Below are positions 44,810 to 57,827 of a stretch of DNA of 64,000 nt, piece after piece. Positions within the stretch are counted from its first letter, which is position 1, and each line of letters begins with the position of its first letter. Both the position numbers and the translations under genes were made by a program. Origin of the DNA: Linnemannia hyalina (taxonomy: Eukaryota > Mortierellomycota > Mortierellomycetes > Mortierellales > Mortierellaceae). The notes under the pieces were generated by a model. It did no database searches. It saw only the letters and a list, made by a program, of their open reading frames with translations, and was not told where the DNA came from. The stretch is from positions 1,550,001 through 1,614,000 of the forward strand of contig JAHRHY010000007.1 in the NCBI GenBank assembly GCA_019671135.1. The letters are read 5' to 3'.

Positions 44810-47772
44810 ATGTCGGAAAGCTCGGTTTCCTTCGAGGAAGCAAAGTACGCAATGCTACAATTGTTTCGAATGCAAACAACTATTTTGATCAATGCTGTCC
44901 TGGGATGCAACAAGCACTAACCCATACAATTCTTTCGATTATTCTACGCTCTTTTTTTATCAGCCGGATTCGTTTGAGTCTCGGTATGAAGCCTCTGAAA
45001 GTCGGTCCAGAGACGAGTTCTACCCAGATAGCTGAGGACAACATGAAGCGACACCGCGAAGACGAGGCCAAGAGGGCACACGAGGACAAGGTCAAGAGCA
45101 GGATCGCAAAGTCCAAGAACAAGCTCGAACTTAACAAGACCATGTCAGGAAAGGGACTGGGCGAGGCCAGTGACGACGACGATGATGGCGATCTCTACAA
45201 ATGGACCATGAAGTCGCGTAGGAAGGAGAAGGAGCGTCAAACCGCCGCTGCAGCCAAGCGGGAGAAGGAGCTCCAGGAACTTGATGATTCGTACCAGGCT
45301 GAATACGATGAGGATCACCTCGCTGGACTTCGGGTTGGCCACGACATGGGCGACTTTGCAGAGGGAGAAGAGCGGATCTTGACGCTTAAGGACAGCACCA
45401 TTCTGGAGAACGAGGAGGAAGGAGACGAGCTGATCAACATCCAGATGACGGAACAGCAAAGGCTGGAGAAGAACCTGGAGAACAAGAAGAAGAAGAACCG
45501 ACCTGTCTACTCGGCGTATGACGACGATGAATTCACGTCCGGAAAGAAAAAGAACCTTCTCTCTCAGTACGATGAGGTTTTGGGAACCGAACAGGGCAAC
45601 GACGGATTTGTCATTGGCAAGGCCAGGAAAGTCAACCGTGGCGGAGCAGGAAGTCTGGCAGGATCCAGCTCAGGCAACGGAGGATTGACTGCCAAGGAGA
45701 TTATGAACCAAAAGCTCAAGGAGTCTGCCATCGACCTAACCTACAACAGTAAGTATCGTCGTTTTGGACATTTAGTGTCGTCGATTCTATGATTTTTGAT
45801 CCAAGGTCAGTTATTAATACTCCTTTGTTTACATTTGCTACATGTATGAATAGAAACACAACAAGCCCAGGACTACTACACCAAAGATGAAGCTGAGATC
45901 ACATTCAAGAAATCAAAGGTACTTGTCAACATACATTAGTCATACCTGTAGATCGATAACGAGTATACTACGCGTGGTCACTAATGCTCCTTCTGCCAAT
46001 TGTTTTGTACATATTAGAAAAAGAAAAAGTCGAGATCAAGGAAAGCTGACAACTGGGACGAGGAAGGCGATCAGGAAGGCGATGCCATGGAGGTCGAGAG
46101 ACCAGAGCCAGTGGATATCTCTGAATTGAACTTTGTCGATGACGAGGATTTGCAGGCATCATTGGCCAAGGCGCGTCGTCTCGCCACGAAAAAGACCATC
46201 AAGAAGCTTACCCCTGAACAGATTGCCAAAAATCGTAAGCATCCACCTCGTTTTCTGTCGGATTTTTGTTTGAACATAATTGGATACTCCGAATCACTGG
46301 ACAAGTTGCTAACCAACCATATCTTGTTTATTCTCTCTAATGGCCTAGTCGCGGAAAGCAAGATCATGGAAGTGGAAGAAGATTTTAGCGAGAGGGGGGG
46401 CCTGGTAATTTCGGATGTGTCAGAATTCGTTTCTAATCTTGCATCGTCGTCAGCAGTCCACGCTGCTCCAGCTCGTCCAACACAAGCAGCCAGGGAAGAT
46501 AGTCCAGAACCCGCGTCTGCTTCGTCTCCCATCGTGGCGGAAAAGGCGCAGGAAGACACAGTGATGGAGGATACCAAAGAGGAAGCAGAAGAAGACAACA
46601 TTAGATCGAGGACGAGAGCAGAATCGGAAGAAGCTGAGGACATTGCCATGAAGGAGAGCAAGGAGAGCGAACAAGCTGAACATGTACGTGTAATTCATTT
46701 TACTTGCACTATGATTTCCTCGGTCGATTTGCCAGCAGCTTTTTGTGCACGTTCATGATACTAACACACTTTATAATTTACGTTTGAACCTATTTTCAAT
46801 AGGAGGCTGTACTTGCCGAAGAGCCACTTGTCAGCAGAGGATTGGGATCGACACTTGCATTGCTGAAGCAGAAGGGTGCCCTTGAAATGGGCAACGCAGA
46901 GCAGGCAGAGAGATCCAAGATTCAATCAGAGCGTGCCAAGTGGCTGGCTGACGCTCGACTTCGAGAAGCTAGGCTGGCCAAGGAGATGGCTCAGGCAAAG
47001 GCACGCGACAAGGACAAGGTCAGGGACAAGAACTACTCTATTCGTGACCGTGATAGGGATCGCGAGCACGAGAACCAGCGGAGAGAGCAACAATTACTGG
47101 ATGAGCGCGAGTCCCGTATGAAGAACTATCAACCCGATGTCAAGCTGGAGTATATTGACGATAGCGGTAACCGTTTGAACACCAAGGAGGCCTTCCGTCA
47201 ACTCAGTCACGCCTTCCACGGAAAGACATCGGGAAAGATGAAGACTGAAAAGCGCATGAAGAAGCTGGAGGATGAGAAGCGATTGATGAGCATGAGCAGC
47301 ACGGACACTCCTCTCGGCATGGCCTCGGCCTTCCAGGAGCGGCAAAAGGCTGCTGGATCTGCCCATATTGTTCTCGCCGTCGGAAACCGCAAGTGCGTAT
47401 CTCATATATTAATGCATCTTGAATTTTTCTGTACGATGATTGCAGACTTTAATGCCGATCTAATATCCTCTTTGTCTTTTCATTTTTTTGAACTAATCTA
47501 GCGCTGTGCCTGCAAGTCTGGCTTCATCCACCATCGGTGGTACTACTTCGACACTTGCTTCAGGATCAGGATTAGGAACGGCGTCAGCAGCCCCAGCCAG
47601 GAGCCAACCCTCTTCATTCTCGGCCCCAAGTCAGAATGCGCAGGCGACAATGTCGATCTCTGGAGTACATGCCCCTAACCGCGAAAAGGTTGCCTTTGGT
47701 CTGAAGCGCAAGGCTGAGGCAGCGCCCGGATCTAACCCCGAGGAAACTGCCTCCAAGAAGACCCGTAACTGA
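44810..47772 (+). CDS. SNU66: Snu66/SART1, U4/U6.U5 tri-snRNP protein
   Basis: Spliceosome component needed for the tri-snRNP. Seven exons (44810-44844, 44964-45748, 45854-45918, 46018-46234, 46349-46683, 46803-47392, 47502-47772) give 765 aa. The start MSESSVSFEEANRIRLSLGM across the first splice is the classic SART1 opening. Then come charged helical regions (KWTMKSRRKEKERQTAAAAK, YDEDHLAGLRVGHDMGDF), NFVDDEDLQASLAKARRLA and GLGSTLALLKQKGAL. The hallmark C-terminal block is DDSGNRLNTKEAFRQLSHAF HGKTSGKMKTEKRMKKLEDE (split here), ending in a Ser/Thr/Ala-rich tail with KVAFGLKRKAE. Poly-acidic and RD/RE stretches are normal for the family. The next gene starts 158 bp after its stop. Confidence 0.94.
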
Positions 47773-47930
47773 TGCCCCTTCTCCTGCACCCAAGTAATAA
47801 AAATCCCTTTTTGATGACCGACCGTTGGGCAAAGTTCGAAACCATGATTTTGGGCAGTCACGAAGGGAAGTATGTTTTCCAAGATCAGGAATCAACATCT
47901 GCATCAACTTTAACCAAACCATTAGACTAC

Positions 47931-49286
47931 ATGGCATCACCTTTCTTGCGCGCACTCACTCGACAGAGCACCACCGTCAGGACAGGAGCCTCGACAGCAA
48001 CATGGTCTAGCACATTGTCGAATACCACCAGAATTGGTCCAGTTCAAAGCCGCCAACTCCAGGTTATGTACAGGACACAGAACGTTAGAATCGCCAGTCT
48101 CGTGAGCCACCTCACTTCCTGTCCAGGGACCATTGATTCCACATCACAGCTTCAACTGCGGGGATTTGCATCCAGGAAGGAAATTGCCACAGCAGAGGCA
48201 AGCGACAGCGATTCAGGATTGGATGAAGAGTTCCGGGACGACAATGGCATGACCTTGAAGGACCGCGAAAAGGTCGAGAACTGGGCCAAAGGGTTCACAA
48301 AGGAGTCGATCCCCAAGGGACTCTTGACCCTCAATTTTGTCCGCGCTAGTGGGCCCGGCGGACAGAACGTCAACAAAGGTTCGATCTAGCTTCATTCTGG
48401 ACACTCAGGAAGTCATTGTGGCAATATTTGCTCTGGATCTAGGTTGGGTTTGTTGAGGCGTACTGATCGTTTGATCTTTCTGGTGTACTATCTTCTATCT
48501 GATCTAGTGAATACCAAGGTGGATATGCGATTCGTTGTGGATGACGCGCTTTGGTTGCCAGAATATGTTCGCGACCGGTTAAAGTCAGAGGTAAGTGGAC
48601 ACCGTCGAGACGTACTGTTCCGCAAGATGCAATGCAAGGCATGAATATGCAACCCATGTAACCTCCCCAACAACAACAACAAGGAACTCCTAAGAGTGGG
48701 TGGGGGCTCGTGGCAACGGAGCCCATCAATCATTTAATTTGAGATATTCCCTTTTTCATGTTGGAATTACTTTCTAGGAATCCAATAGGGTTAATAAGAA
48801 CGGAGAGTACGTCTTGACGTCGGATCGGAAACGGACACAGATGGCCAATTTGGATGATTGCATGGAAAAATTGCACGAGATTTTGCTCAAGATGGCCGAG
48901 CTCCCCAAATTACCCGACGCCGAGACCCTGGAAAGACTCGAGAGAATGTAAGTACTCCTTGGGTATGAGAGTGTTTTTCTCTTTTTGTCTGATCCTGAAC
49001 GTGAGAGAGTAAATGTAGCCAGTTCTACTACCCTCTTTCCCCTTGATACCCCCTTGAAAACGGTGGGAAAGTGGAAAAATAAGAAAACATGAGTAGAGCC
49101 TTTCGGTCGTGTGTATGTCCATTGGGCTATTGTTGTGCTTCTGTGCCAAACCCGTTTTTCCTATATGCTGCTAACATTTCCATGTACTTCTTGTACAGTA
49201 AAAAGGCAGGAAACAACCGACGCAAGGTCAACAAGCAGTTCCAGTCGCAGAAGAAGTCTAGTCGACGCGTCAGTAGAGACGATTAG
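47931..49286 (+). CDS. ICT1/MRPL58-like mitochondrial peptidyl-tRNA hydrolase
   Basis: Release-factor-like rescue enzyme that frees stalled peptides from mitochondrial ribosomes. Four exons (47931-48378, 48508-48590, 48778-48947, 49199-49286) give 262 aa. The N-terminus MASPFLRALTRQSTTVRTGA is basic and lacks acids, consistent with a mitochondrial presequence. I prefer this ATG over one in the same frame at 47772, which overlaps the SNU66 stop. The GGQ motif is in VRASGPGGQNVNK, where the Gly-Gly-Gln attacks the peptidyl-tRNA ester. VNTKVDMRFVVDDALWLPEY and VLTSDRKRTQMANLDDCMEK follow. The Lys/Arg-rich C-terminal tail (KKAGNNRRKVNKQFQSQKKS) is what ICT1-type factors insert into the empty mRNA channel. 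Confidence 0.92.
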
Positions 49287-49487
49287 AAGGAAAGACCGCC
49301 TGATGTAGTCCCTCGCTGAAGGAAGGGAGATGGCAGTAGCCATTTCGTACCTTTTCCAATGTATTTTTATCAGCTTTCATTCATTATCCTTTTCCTTCTC
49401 CACCTTTTGTTTTTCTGATAGAGCTCTGACCCAGTTTTTTTTCTTTTTCTTTTTCTTCCTTGTTTGTTGACTTTTCTTTCTTTGCAT

Positions 49488-49493
49488 AATAAA
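49488..49493 (+). terminator. Polyadenylation signal AATAAA
   Basis: AATAAA about 200 nt after the ICT1-like stop, in a long T/C-rich 3' flank. Confidence 0.4.
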
Positions 49494-51115
49494 ACCATTG
49501 TCCGTATTCACAAGACAAGACTTGGTCTTCTTTTGCCCCTTTTTCCTTTCCTTTTTGTCATCGGACTTGGCTTCAAGGCCATAGCGTTTCCATTGTCACC
49601 TTCTCGGGCTCCCATTTTCCCGGGAAAGAACTTAGGTAGAGAAAATTCATGATTTAATTCATGTCTAGTTGAGTTGTTTCTTTTGCCATCATGCCCGCTC
49701 TTTTCTTATTGCACGCCTTGCCCGGTCATTTGTTGGCTGTTGCTTTTTCCCATCAAGCGCACAAACGTCTCCTCGATCGGGGCTAAGAACTCTGTTTTTG
49801 TTGCCTTGTTAGCTCTCGTCAGTTGACACCCAAACCCATTTTCTAGAACTAAAAGCAAGAGACATTTCACCGGCACCCAATCAATGCCTTCGTTTGTTAT
49901 TTTCCCATGAACCCATGTACGCAAAGGCAGTAAAACAAAATGAAGTGGGGGTTAGAGTTTGGGTTGCAGAGATGACCAGGCCAAGCGGCTGGACTTCCGT
50001 CACCTCTGCCCCGAGAGTCCGAGGCAACATGCATATGCAGTACATGACACGTACCATGTTCAGTGGTGCTAGCACCTTCCCTCATTGGTTGGTTCAATAT
50101 TTTTCAGCTCAATGTTATTGTTGCCTTGTAGAGATGAGCCTTGTAGAGATGAGCCCTATTTGCCTTTATTTTTGCTTTGACCAGTTGGATGTCTTTCCAT
50201 GGAAAAGAAAAGAAAGGAGGAAGGATGGAAGGGAAGGGAAGGAGGAGGAACAGAAAAATATGGGAAGCGTACCAATGAGATAGTACGCCCGTTTACCGCC
50301 TTTCCATAGTTGCCGCTTGTTGTTTTTGTTGTTTTTGATGCCAAAACGGCGACCCTGTGTCAACACCATGCGGGGGTGTTTGGATTTTTGTTTTTCTGTG
50401 AACAAGAATGTTGAGATAAACTCTTTGTCCACCTCCCCACATCAAACAAAGCAAAAAGATACGAAGCAACCTTTACGCTTAACCTTATTCATACACAAAC
50501 GAGGGAGGACAGAGGGAGGGGGTTGGACCACCTTTTCATGTGCCTCAACTTTGTTGCAGGTGTATTCGAACTGAGATAAAAAGCAAAGCAAACCAAAGAC
50601 CACAGAAACAAAACGCTGAGTGAGCGTTGCTTCTTTGCATATGACAAAAAAACACACAAGGCAGGACTGCAAGTAAGCAAAGCAGGCTGCTGCCGAACAT
50701 GACAGGGCAGGCAAGGGAGTGGGTGGGGTGGAGTTCGGAAGGCATACATACGCCCATGATAAATAACGACGTGCATTGCATGAATTAAAGAACTGGGACA
50801 CCACATTGCATCCTAACGGCTGGCTCAAGTGCAGGAAGTCGAAATATTTTATTTTGTGCGACCCAGGTGGCTACAATAAAAGACATGAAGGGTGAACTGG
50901 CAAGGACAGGACCGAGGAACTGAAGGGACAAGAGGGAGAGATGATCGAGAAAAGTTGCGATGTGTGTTGACCTTCCGTCCCCTCTTGACCCGTCATGAGG
51001 GGAAGTGGGATGTTGGAATACAAAGGAGGGAGGGATGTGCGTGCATGAACTTTGTGTTTCTTCTCTCATCTCCCGCCCGGCGCCGTTCGGGAGCTCTCAT
51101 CTTTTTGTTTTGCTT

Positions 51116-51183
51116 AGTTGTTTGTTTGTTTGCTTGTTTGTTTGTTTGTTTGGTTGTTTGTTTGGTTGTTTGGTTGTTTGTTG
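51116..51183. repeat. GTTT/GGTT tetranucleotide array
   Basis: About 16 GTTT-like units with occasional GCTT and GGTT variants. Confidence 0.9.
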
Positions 51184-53164
51184 ATGTCGGGTAGACTGGC
51201 TGCTGTCGTTTATTTGCTTTTTCTTCTTCGCTTGGTGTGCTCTCGCTCCATGTCACCAATCCAGGCACCACACCCACCAACCTCGGAACTCCCGTCTTTG
51301 AATGCGCCATTTTTGTATACCGCCCCCCAAATTTAATATCTGGGTGCCATCCACATTGGCAAAGTAAAAGTCAACGGGGGAGTCTTCCGAACCCTCACCT
51401 TGGAAGGGGAGGAGGGAGTGGTTTTTGGGTCAGCAACTAATAAAAATCGAGAAAAATGAAAGTTGGAGGTGTATATCTTGGACAATACTTTACCCTTCTC
51501 TCGTTTTCCTTTTTTTCATTTTGATCGCGATCTTGGACGATTCCTTCGTACGTCAAGGTACTCTCTCAGAGGTAGCACTTTCCTGTCTTCATCTAAAACG
51601 CCTTCTTAACCTGCATGCGCATTAGTTTAACAAATCGTTTTAATATGTATCTCGTCGCTAAACCCCTCTCTTACTATCTTCTTCCACTCACTTCAACAAT
51701 AATCGCGTGCGACTCGCTGTACTTCCACACCACCAGACCGTTATCAGGTCGTCAGCAGACATCCACTTTTTTGACCTTTTTTTGTCACTGTCGTCGTTGT
51801 AGTACAACGCAAAAAGAAAGGCATAAGACAACAGAGTGAGCCGTATTTTTTTGTGCCAACTCCAATGTGTCAAGATGGAGACCCAGCGGTGGATGGGGTT
51901 TTGCATGAAGAAGGAGAAGATGGACAGGGTCAAGCCGATGGAGGAGGACAAGGCTATGGAAGCGATGGGCACAAACAAAGGAAGGGTGTGTAAACAGTTG
52001 GGGTGCAAGGAAGTTGAGCCAGACACCTTTGTTGCTGACCGTAATATACACAGACAGCAAAATACCCTCTCTGGCATTGGAAAAGCTACCATGACGCCAC
52101 ATGGAGGTGATTGGGGGGGGGTTGGTAGTAAGAAGATGAAAAGCTGATTACTATCATGCAACACAAGAATAGGTTTAGACAAGATGGACGGACGACAGCG
52201 AAGGAAGCAAGAGAGCAGGAGGAGTGTGGGCGTTTGTTAATTGAATGGGCCGAAAATGAAGATTTTCTTGCGCTTTCTTTTCCAATACCTTTTTGCGCTG
52301 AGCTGGACTGGATTAATTCAAAAGAACAAGGGTATTGACTGAATGGCCATAAGCAAAGACGGGACAGAAGGGATGAGAGCACAAACATAAAAAAGAAGGT
52401 GGGGGATCAACTAATCTCAACGGGCTTTGCTATCCAATCTCGACCTCTGTTCACCACCATGGGCCCATTCATTCTGGTTTTCATTTATATATATGCTGAC
52501 TGGTCCCATTTCCTTTTTCTTTTTTATCGTTCTCTTTTTTAGTTGTTTTCTCTCTTCTTGATATTGTCTCGCTTCTCCCTCTTTTTCTCTATCATTCCTT
52601 GACCTTGTCCCCCTTTCCTCACCTTTGCTTACATCGGCCTTCCATCAGCCATTCACCATCACCACTTTCTTTACACGTCACTCATTTCGCTCCATTCCAT
52701 CTTTCACAAACAAAGACAGACAACATATATAACAAGCAGCGAGAAACCATCAAAACTGATAAGGTTTTTTAAGCTCATCCAGCCCGCTGACTGAGTCGTA
52801 CCTGAACATAAATTTCGCACCTCTTCTCCTCTTTTTGTCATCCATCATCAATTTGTCTCAGTTCACTTTCCCACTTTCATCACTTCTTTTTTTCCATTAA
52901 TCCTTTCTGCTGTCCCTGAAAAGCCGTTGCCTTGATCGATCTTTCTTCCTTCACATCTCCACCCTTTCAACGCCCTTTCTCCCTTCCCTCACCTCCTTTA
53001 TTCCCATCCCTCCTTCAACCAACTCTTCGACTCTTTCGCTCTTTTCTTTTTCTTTTTCTGGATCACACAAACAAACACACACCCTAGAACAAACAAACAT
53101 AAGCCCTAGAACAAACAAACAAGAAGAAATCTCCAATCTCCTCTCAACAACAAACACTTGAGCA

Positions 53165-56100
53165 ATGGCAAGTACTCTTCCTTCACCTTTTTTTCGATTC
53201 TTCGATCGAGAAAAAACACAATAATGAACATTTGATTGGGGTATATCTTTCGATTTGCCTCTCGCTCCTTGTACTTTGTCTTTTGCCGTTTGGGCCTCCA
53301 GCACCACATACATACACATATACATACTCTCCCCTATCTACGCAGTTCTCCGCCTGTCCGCCTGTCCATAGACCCATTCTTTCCTCACCCCCGTTCCCGT
53401 TCTCCTATCCATTCTATCATCCCTCTTTACCCCTTTTTCATTCTCCAGCTCGCGTTTTTTGTATGTGCGCGTGCGGAAATGGGCGTCCATTCGTGCGATT
53501 GCGTTTGCATTAGCATTACTACTACAACATGTGGCCCTTTCCAAACCAGCAGATACACAGGCATTATTCAAAAACTCACACGCCAAGAACGACACCATCC
53601 AACACAAACGTAAGAAAAGAAAGAGTTACAAAGGGTTGACGGGCACAATCGAGAAAGTACACATTCACCAACAAACAACAACAAAGTTTTATTTTTTTAT
53701 AATGCTTAAACGTGACAGATGCCTTTGTTTATTTCTCCCGTGTGGGACCCAATTTGACTACCTTGCGCTGGTCCTGGTCCCCATCCATTCGTGCTCCCAC
53801 CCCCTTGTTTTTGCCCTGGCCTGGCCTGCGTTTGTTTGTGCTCTGAACCGGGCCGGTTCCTCCTTCTCTCAACCAAAAATCTTCCACCCATGTCCACCTC
53901 TCACTTTCTCACTTGTGACCCCCCAACTCAGACTTACATGGGATGATGAACACAAAAAAAAAAGAGCCAAAAAAATAATTCACCCATTCATCCGGCTGAA
54001 AAAGGAGCGCAATGACGATGCGATGGATGGGCGTGAACGAACAAGGTTTATTGGACCCAAACAAGAGAAGGAACAGGGTGGCAACATGTGCCAAAAAGGG
54101 TCATCCAGAGCGGGGGGGAAAGACTCTGGGCGGACATTAATGGCTTGACTGGCGCCCATCCATTGGGAAGGGGTGTTCAACTTAGCACGCTTCTTTTGAG
54201 GGATGTGTATGGATTTGTGCGCTGTGCATGAGTGATGGTAGTTTTGTAGTACAGCTACTTTCGCTGCCTCTTGCACCTTTTGAGTCGGTCCTCCATCGGG
54301 CTTTCCATTGTTCGTGACGTGCCGTGCTGTCCTTTCTTACATCTCGTGAGGATACATGCACCTGCAGATCAATTCGCCCTTTCCTAACCCCGTTTCTCTT
54401 CATTTCGTATCGCGTGGATGATTGCCTTATTTGATTTCTAATTAATATTAGGGTGCATGCATCTCTACTACTCCGGCAAGCGCACAAAGTAGAAAGATCG
54501 ATGGTGTGCTCAAAGCCGATGGGCGGCTACGCGAACACGAAGTCAAGCTCCTCCTTCTTGGTATGTGTTTTTTGGGTTTGCGGCTCGCTCATTAGAGACA
54601 TGCACGCGTTGAAACAGGAAAAAAAAAAGTCAAAATGTATCACGTGCGCACATATATCTGATCTAAGGAGACAGCAACGCGTTTTTACATTAACCAGCAT
54701 CTCTTCTACTTGCGTGTATATGTGTGTGTTGGGTCTCTGCTGGGTATGATCATGGGTGGTCAAATAGGAGCGGGAGAGGCAGGAAAGACGACGATTATCA
54801 AGCAGATGAAGTTGATGCACGCGTCTGGGTTCTCAGACACAGAACGGCAGGTCTTCCGGACGTACGTCTTTTCAAATATGGTCGCATCCATGAAGTCCAT
54901 CCTCATGGAGATGCAAGATCGCCACATAGGATTGACTAATCTGAACAACGAGGTAACTTGTCATTCACGCTACGAAGGGCGAATAAAAAGAAAAAGGTTT
55001 CTTGCTTACGCGTCGTCCAGCTTTAGTCATCATGGAACTAACTTGCCATCATTTCGCAATAATAATAGAAATACCTGCCGGTGTTTGTACAGACACCGCG
55101 ATTGGGCCATGGAACGGCTTTCCCTCCAAAATACAGAGAGGCGATTAATTCACTATGGACTGATCCATCTGTTCAGCAGGTCTTCCGGTTAGGACACACC
55201 TATGCACTAGCGGACAACGTGAATTAGTACGTCCTATCAAATGGCTGTTAGCCTACTCCTCTAGCCACATTGAATGTTATATTACCATATTACCTATTTC
55301 ATGAATAACTTAGACTAACCGCTCCTGTTTCAACCCCATAGCTTCTTCGATGCGGTGGACCGGATATACGAGATAAACTACATACCATCAGACGCCGATA
55401 TCCTTCGTTGTCGAGTCAAGTCCACAGGGATTACAGAAACAGCTTTCCATATGGGCAAGCTTACATACAGGTACAGACCCTACCCTCTCTTTTAATTCTC
55501 CATCCTTATCACGTTCCCATCGCAACTTTTGAGGCGTTTTATTTTGAGGCGTTTTATTTTGGGCGTTTTCTCTCCCCGCCACAAAGGTCGTTAAAGGGCT
55601 ATTATTGGCGTAAAGGTACAACAAATGTATCTCATTCCTTGACGTTTACGCTAAACTCTTCTCTTCTTCTTTTCCATCCTATTCTCAATCGCACTCTTCT
55701 TCTACCTCCATCGACGGGAATGTACTCTTGCTTCCTTCATCATTCTATTTATGTCTGCTCGACACAATGTTACATTATTTTAGGATGTTCGATGTGGGAG
55801 GCCAACGGTCAGAGCGCAAGAAATGGATCCACTGTTTCGAAGCGGTGACAGCCGTCCTATTCCTGGTCGCCATCAGTGGGTACGACCAATGTCTAGTCGA
55901 GGACAAAGACTCTGTAAGTTCTCCTTCCCCTCTCCCTTTCCTCCATTCCTCTGTTTTTCTTCCATCGTTTCGGTTCGTCATCAATATAACCAGCCCTGCA
56001 TTTGAGACGTGGATCTCATCTCTGTGGTTTATAGATTGCTTGATTGCTTGATTGCTTTGCATTGTTTTTTTTATTGCATCCGCCTACGCCGCTCGGATGT

Positions 56101-56711
56101 TTTGCGACAAAAATTATTATCCATCTGTATGAACCCTTCTCTTTCCTTCCCTTCATTTCCAATGACTAACATTCAATTTTCTGCAATGGCCTTGTCTCGT
56201 TTGACATGAACGCTGTAGAATCAAATGGAGGAGGCGTTGATGTTATTTGACCAGGTATGCAACTCGCACTGGTTCATCGACACGTCGATGATCATGTTCA
56301 TGAACAAAACCGACATCTTTCGAGCAAAGATCCAATACTCGCCCATCCGCGCCTACTTTCCCGACTACCCTGGTAAATATGTCACAAATGAAGAACACTA
56401 CATCCATGAGCCCTTATGCTACTGCTAGATATCGCGACAGAGCACGAACATTAACCAACCCATCCATAATCAATCTTATCACCTTTTTCCATCTTTTTTT
56501 ATTGTGACTTTATAAAATAGGCCCAGAAGGGGATTACGATGAGGCGATAGGATTCTTCCGGTCGCGGTTCATGCGTCTGAACCGGAGTGAGCACAAGGAG
56601 GTCTATATCCACTACACCGATGCCACCGACACCAACCTCCTCCGAAATATCATGGATTCCGTCAACAACATCATCCTCGCCCGCAACAATGGCTCCGTCG
56701 TCCCCCTCTGA
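53165..56711 (+). CDS. Heterotrimeric G protein alpha subunit
   Basis: Membrane-bound GTPase that relays receptor signals; 352 aa, the normal Galpha length. Exons: ATG alone (53165-53167 with a GC donor, or 54235-54237 with a GT donor), 54452-54560, 54768-54952, 55069-55226, 55342-55470, 55784-55913, 56219-56372, 56521-56711. The N-terminus [13 protein letters not shown] has Gly2 and Cys4 for myristoylation and palmitoylation. Motifs are P-loop [20 protein letters not shown], switch [13 protein letters not shown], switch [25 protein letters not shown], and TDATDTN near the end. Compared with the usual GESGKST and TCAT, the P-loop reads GEAGKTT and the last motif TDAT, so this is a divergent member. 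Which first exon is used is unresolved, since both give the same protein. Confidence 0.93.
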
Positions 56712-57827
56712 TGCCTCCCTTCCTTTGTTTAATCATTGAGTGAATGAGAGAGGAATGGAAGGCGAGGAAAGGAGAGAGAGAGAGAGAGAGAGAGAAAGAC
56801 TCATTATACATATATAATTTTTGTACAGATAACATACCACCAACGAACCGAAACGACCAACATAGTGGGTTGGGCTTTTTCGAAGCCCTTTCTATGGAGA
56901 ATGAATGATACCTATTTTGTTTCTGGGTCCAGGGTCCAACCTTGATTGAAGTAATGCATCACGATCATGTATTTTTCCCTGTCTTTTTTTTTATATTTCA
57001 ATTAGTGCTAGCGCTAGTATTAATAAACCTTCCTTATGGCTGTTCAAGCTAGCTTCTTATCCTCTTTTCATCTGTCATTATCATCATTACCATCACGTCA
57101 AAAGTCCAAGAAACTGATGCTAATTTCTATGCAATTTACATCCGAACCTTGGTTTTCTGAAAGTGGTGTGGGAGCGGGTGGGGTGCTGGCGTTAGCGTGC
57201 GTACAAGTGACTTCCCCACCCTCCCCCCTTCTTGTCTCTTTCTAGATGAAAAAGAAAAAAAACAAGATTCGATCTTTCACAAGTCTGTGATATCCCGGGG
57301 TTGCCACAAAACCAAAAAAAAAAAAAGGCGCACACCAGAGCACAAGTCATACAACAATGGCAGGTGGCAGGGGCAGGACAATGGAAGGGAACAAGGAACT
57401 ATACTAGGCACACAAATGCTCGTGTGTTTGCGCAAAAATGGTTGGATGGATAAAAAAAACTAAAAAAAAAAAAAGGGCAGCAGCAGGAAGTAGAAATCCA
57501 AGAGGAAGGACCCGACAACAAATGGAAATCGTGGAAGGTTCGTGCTCTTTTCCTTTTTGTCATAAAAAAAAACATAAGTGGGACCAATTTCGCGTGGAGT
57601 GTAGGTACCTGTACTCGCTAATTTCGTAATTGCATGTTTGCTGTTGTGTATCTGGCTGGGTTTCTTTTATTAGATGGGCGTTATGGTACAAGTTGTTGTG
57701 CTTTTTTGGCTGGAAAAAAGAGGGTGGGGAGGAAGGCACGCGCCTTTACAAGAGGCGAAAGAGGGAGAGAATAATGCTGGTTTTTTTGGTTGGTTCGTGA
57801 AGAAAAAGAAAAAAAGAGGAGAGATAT
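56712..57827. other. Region between convergent G-alpha and fucosyltransferase-like genes
   Basis: 3' flanks with a GA repeat, several A-rich runs (57317-57326, 57457-57475) and no supported coding sequence. Confidence 0.5.
56772..56794. repeat. GA dinucleotide microsatellite
   Basis: About 11 GA units in the 3' flank of the G-alpha gene. Confidence 0.85.

Larger units (their letters stand above)
49287..53164. other. Long gene-poor region, about 3.9 kb
   Basis: No coding exon with family support on either strand. It holds a 15-bp direct repeat TTGTAGAGATGAGCC (twice, about 50125-50155), a GTTT-type array (51116-51183), and a TATATATAT stretch at about 52486. From about 52500 to 53160 there is C/T-rich DNA typical of the leader of a + strand gene, presumably G-alpha. 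It could also contain a non-coding RNA. Confidence 0.5.

Noticed and set aside
47772..47930. Upstream ATG for the ICT1-like gene
   Set aside because: It overlaps the SNU66 stop codon and lacks presequence character. The ATG at 47931 gives a good mitochondrial presequence.
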